Below, piece by piece: positions 22,158-23,285 of a stretch of DNA of 23,285 nucleotides (position 1 is its first letter; every line of letters starts with the position of its first letter). The notes beneath the pieces are model-generated. The model saw nothing but the letters and a program-made list of their open reading frames with translations, searched no databases and was not told where the DNA came from. The translations under genes were made by a program, and so were the position numbers. This stretch comes from CAYTCZ01 sp964436315 (GTDB taxonomy: Bacteria; Actinomycetota; Thermoleophilia; Gaiellales; Gaiellaceae), in NCBI GenBank assembly GCA_964436315.1, contig CAYTCZ010000060.1:1-23285 (forward strand), given 5' to 3'.

Positions 22158-23208
22158 GAGTCTCGAGTTCTCTGTACAGCGCGTCGTGTGCCGCGGCCGA
22201 GCGCTCCCACGTCAGCTCGGCCGCCGCCCGCCGAGCTCCAGCGCGCGCTTCCTCGATCCGAGCTCCATCACCCAAGAGCGCCTCGATCGCGACCGCCAAA
22301 CCGTGTGAGTCGTCTGGTTCGACCACAGTGCCGCCTCCGTACGCTCGAACCGGCTCAGCAATTCCGCCGACGTCGTAGGCGATTGCTGGAACGCCGGCTC
22401 CAAGACAACGGAGGAGGGCGCCACTCTGATCCAGCTCCGCCTGGTAGGGAAACACGGCAACCGTGGCTTCAGCGAGGGCTTGATCGACCTCCGCGTCGCT
22501 CACATAGCCGAGCCGCCACTCGATCCCTGGTCGGTGAGCGAATCTGGCTACGTCAATGATTGGATCGCCAACGACGAGCAGCCGCGCGCCGACCCCCGTA
22601 ACCGCCTCGATCGCATGGTCGAGTTGCTTGTACGGTCGGATCGTCCCAAAGAAGAGGATCGTTCGGCCGTCGTCCTCGTACCGCGGGACACTCGGAAACA
22701 CTGGGTGCGGGATTACCGAGATCGCACTTGGGGCCACGCCGACCTCACGAATCAGGCGGTTGCGCCCATGCTCGCTGTGAACGACGACCCGGTCGAATCG
22801 GCGATAAAGCCGACGCCAGAGGCCGCGCCTACTCGCCGTACGGCGAGGAAGGATGTCGTGCGCCGTGATGACTGACAACCCGTCCGGGGGCAAGAGATGG
22901 AGGTCGAGCTGGGGAAGGGGCGCCCATTGGACGTGCACGACGTCGGACTCCAGGGTTCTTAGACGCGCGAGTCCGAGGGGATGCTCTACCGCTCTGAGCG
23001 GCAGCCGCAGCTTCGACCGTCCAAACAGGCGCGAACTCACCGGATAGAAGATCTCGGCACGTGTGTAGAGCTTTGCCTCCCGAACCTCTCCGAACCGGAA
23101 GTGTGACGTAGCGAGCGTCACGTCGAGCCCACGAAACGCGAGCCCGCTCGCGAGCTCGTGATCGTAGGCCGGCGTGAAGGCAGCCGGATCGACCAGGAGA
23201 ACACGCAT
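22147..23208 (-). CDS. GT4-type glycosyltransferase
   Basis: A 353-aa GT-B-fold glycosyltransferase, which moves a sugar from a nucleotide donor to an envelope or lipid acceptor. The N-terminal Rossmann half has MRVLLVDPAAF, DHELASGLAFRGLDVTLATS, DVVHVQWAPLPQLD and VITAHDILPRRT. The donor-binding C-terminal half has ILFFGTIRPYKQLDHAIEAV, LLVVGDP, VAVFPYQAELDQSGALLRCL and AGVPAIAYDVGGIAEPVRAY. Length and motif order match family GT4; donor and acceptor are unknown. The start is ATG 23208 with a GGGAGGG close upstream. Its stop TAG overlaps the start of the next gene by 11 nt. It lies beyond a scaffold gap from dnaE2, so the two are not proven neighbours. Confidence 0.92.
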   Translation of the reverse strand: MRVLLVDPAAFTPAYDHELASGLAFRGLDVTLATSHFRFGEVREAKLYTRAEIFYPVSSRLFGRSKLRLPLRAVEHPLGLARLRTLESDVVHVQWAPLPQLDLHLLPPDGLSVITAHDILPRRTASRRGLWRRLYRRFDRVVVHSEHGRNRLIREVGVAPSAISVIPHPVFPSVPRYEDDGRTILFFGTIRPYKQLDHAIEAVTGVGARLLVVGDPIIDVARFAHRPGIEWRLGYVSDAEVDQALAEATVAVFPYQAELDQSGALLRCLGAGVPAIAYDVGGIAEPVRAYGGGTVVEPDDSHGLAVAIEALLGDGARIEEARAGARRAAAELTWERSAAAHDALYRELETHGI

Positions 23209-23214
23209 CCCTCC

Positions 23215-23285
23215 CTAGACTAGTGGTCTCTTCCCCATGAAGTACGCGCTCGGCAGATCCACGGAAAACCCCACGTATCAGCGGA
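23215..23285 (-). other. Possible C-terminal end of an upstream gene
   Basis: At the window edge the minus strand has an open frame ending in TAG 23215-23217, 6 nt before the glycosyltransferase ATG, whose last residues read VGFSVDLPSAYFMGKRPLV. It could be the tail of a preceding operon gene. The opposite strand also offers an open start at ATG 23237 (MKYALGRSTENPTYQR). The 71 bases are too few to decide. Confidence 0.2.

Noticed and set aside
1..23285. CRISPR arrays, tRNA or rRNA genes, insertion sequences, phage genes
   Set aside because: No regularly spaced repeats, cloverleaf, rRNA or transposase motifs were seen by eye on either strand; tool-based scans were not possible.

Overview
The window looks like a high-GC actinobacterial chromosome segment, probably from the Thermoleophilia (Gaiellales/Solirubrobacterales type). 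The evidence is frequent GTG and TTG starts, tight GTGA/ATGA gene overlaps, separate alpha and beta glycyl-tRNA synthetase genes, a PpsR-PpdK pair, and an ImuB/DUF6504-like/DnaE2 translesion set under Gram-positive-type LexA boxes (GAAC-N4-GTTC). The placement is inferred from gene content, because no rRNA is present. Two runs of exactly 100 N (5933-6032 and 21957-22056) mark scaffold joins, so the window is a draft or metagenome assembly and linkage across them is unproven.

Layout: 2-741 holds a decayed alanine dehydrogenase gene. 799-948 (-) encodes a small membrane protein divergent from a forward run of phosphopentomutase (deoB), pyrimidine-nucleoside phosphorylase (pdp), Fpg/MutM glycosylase and a P1-family (DmpA-like) peptidase (972-5252). 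On the minus strand follow a glutaredoxin and a 33-aa membrane protein. After the first gap, 6102-13362 is a dense forward run: recO, glyQ, glyS, ppsR, an unlisted 51-aa membrane protein, and ppdK. A PRC-barrel-like protein and a zinc-binding rhomboid protease lie on the minus strand (13381-14681). A ComB-family phosphatase and a CPTC-motif membrane protein follow on the plus strand.

16342-21768 is the DNA-damage-tolerance region. A promoter overlaid by two perfect LexA boxes drives a catalytically dead Y-family polymerase (ImuB-like) and an overlapping DUF6504-like gene. An inverted cupin gene then separates these from dnaE2. After the second gap a GT4 glycosyltransferase on the minus strand overlaps the start of a partial conserved gene.

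Functional links: deoB and pdp act together in nucleoside salvage. PpsR switches PpdK on and off by phosphorylating the threonine next to its catalytic histidine, and the small membrane protein is translationally embedded between them. ImuB, the DUF6504-like protein and DnaE2 form the SOS mutagenesis system. The most notable points are the tandem LexA operators on a nearly leaderless imuB promoter, the cupin insertion, a clamp-motif-like peptide in DnaE2 rather than ImuB, the 51-aa ppsR-ppdK membrane protein, and the structured DNA around the CPTC membrane protein.
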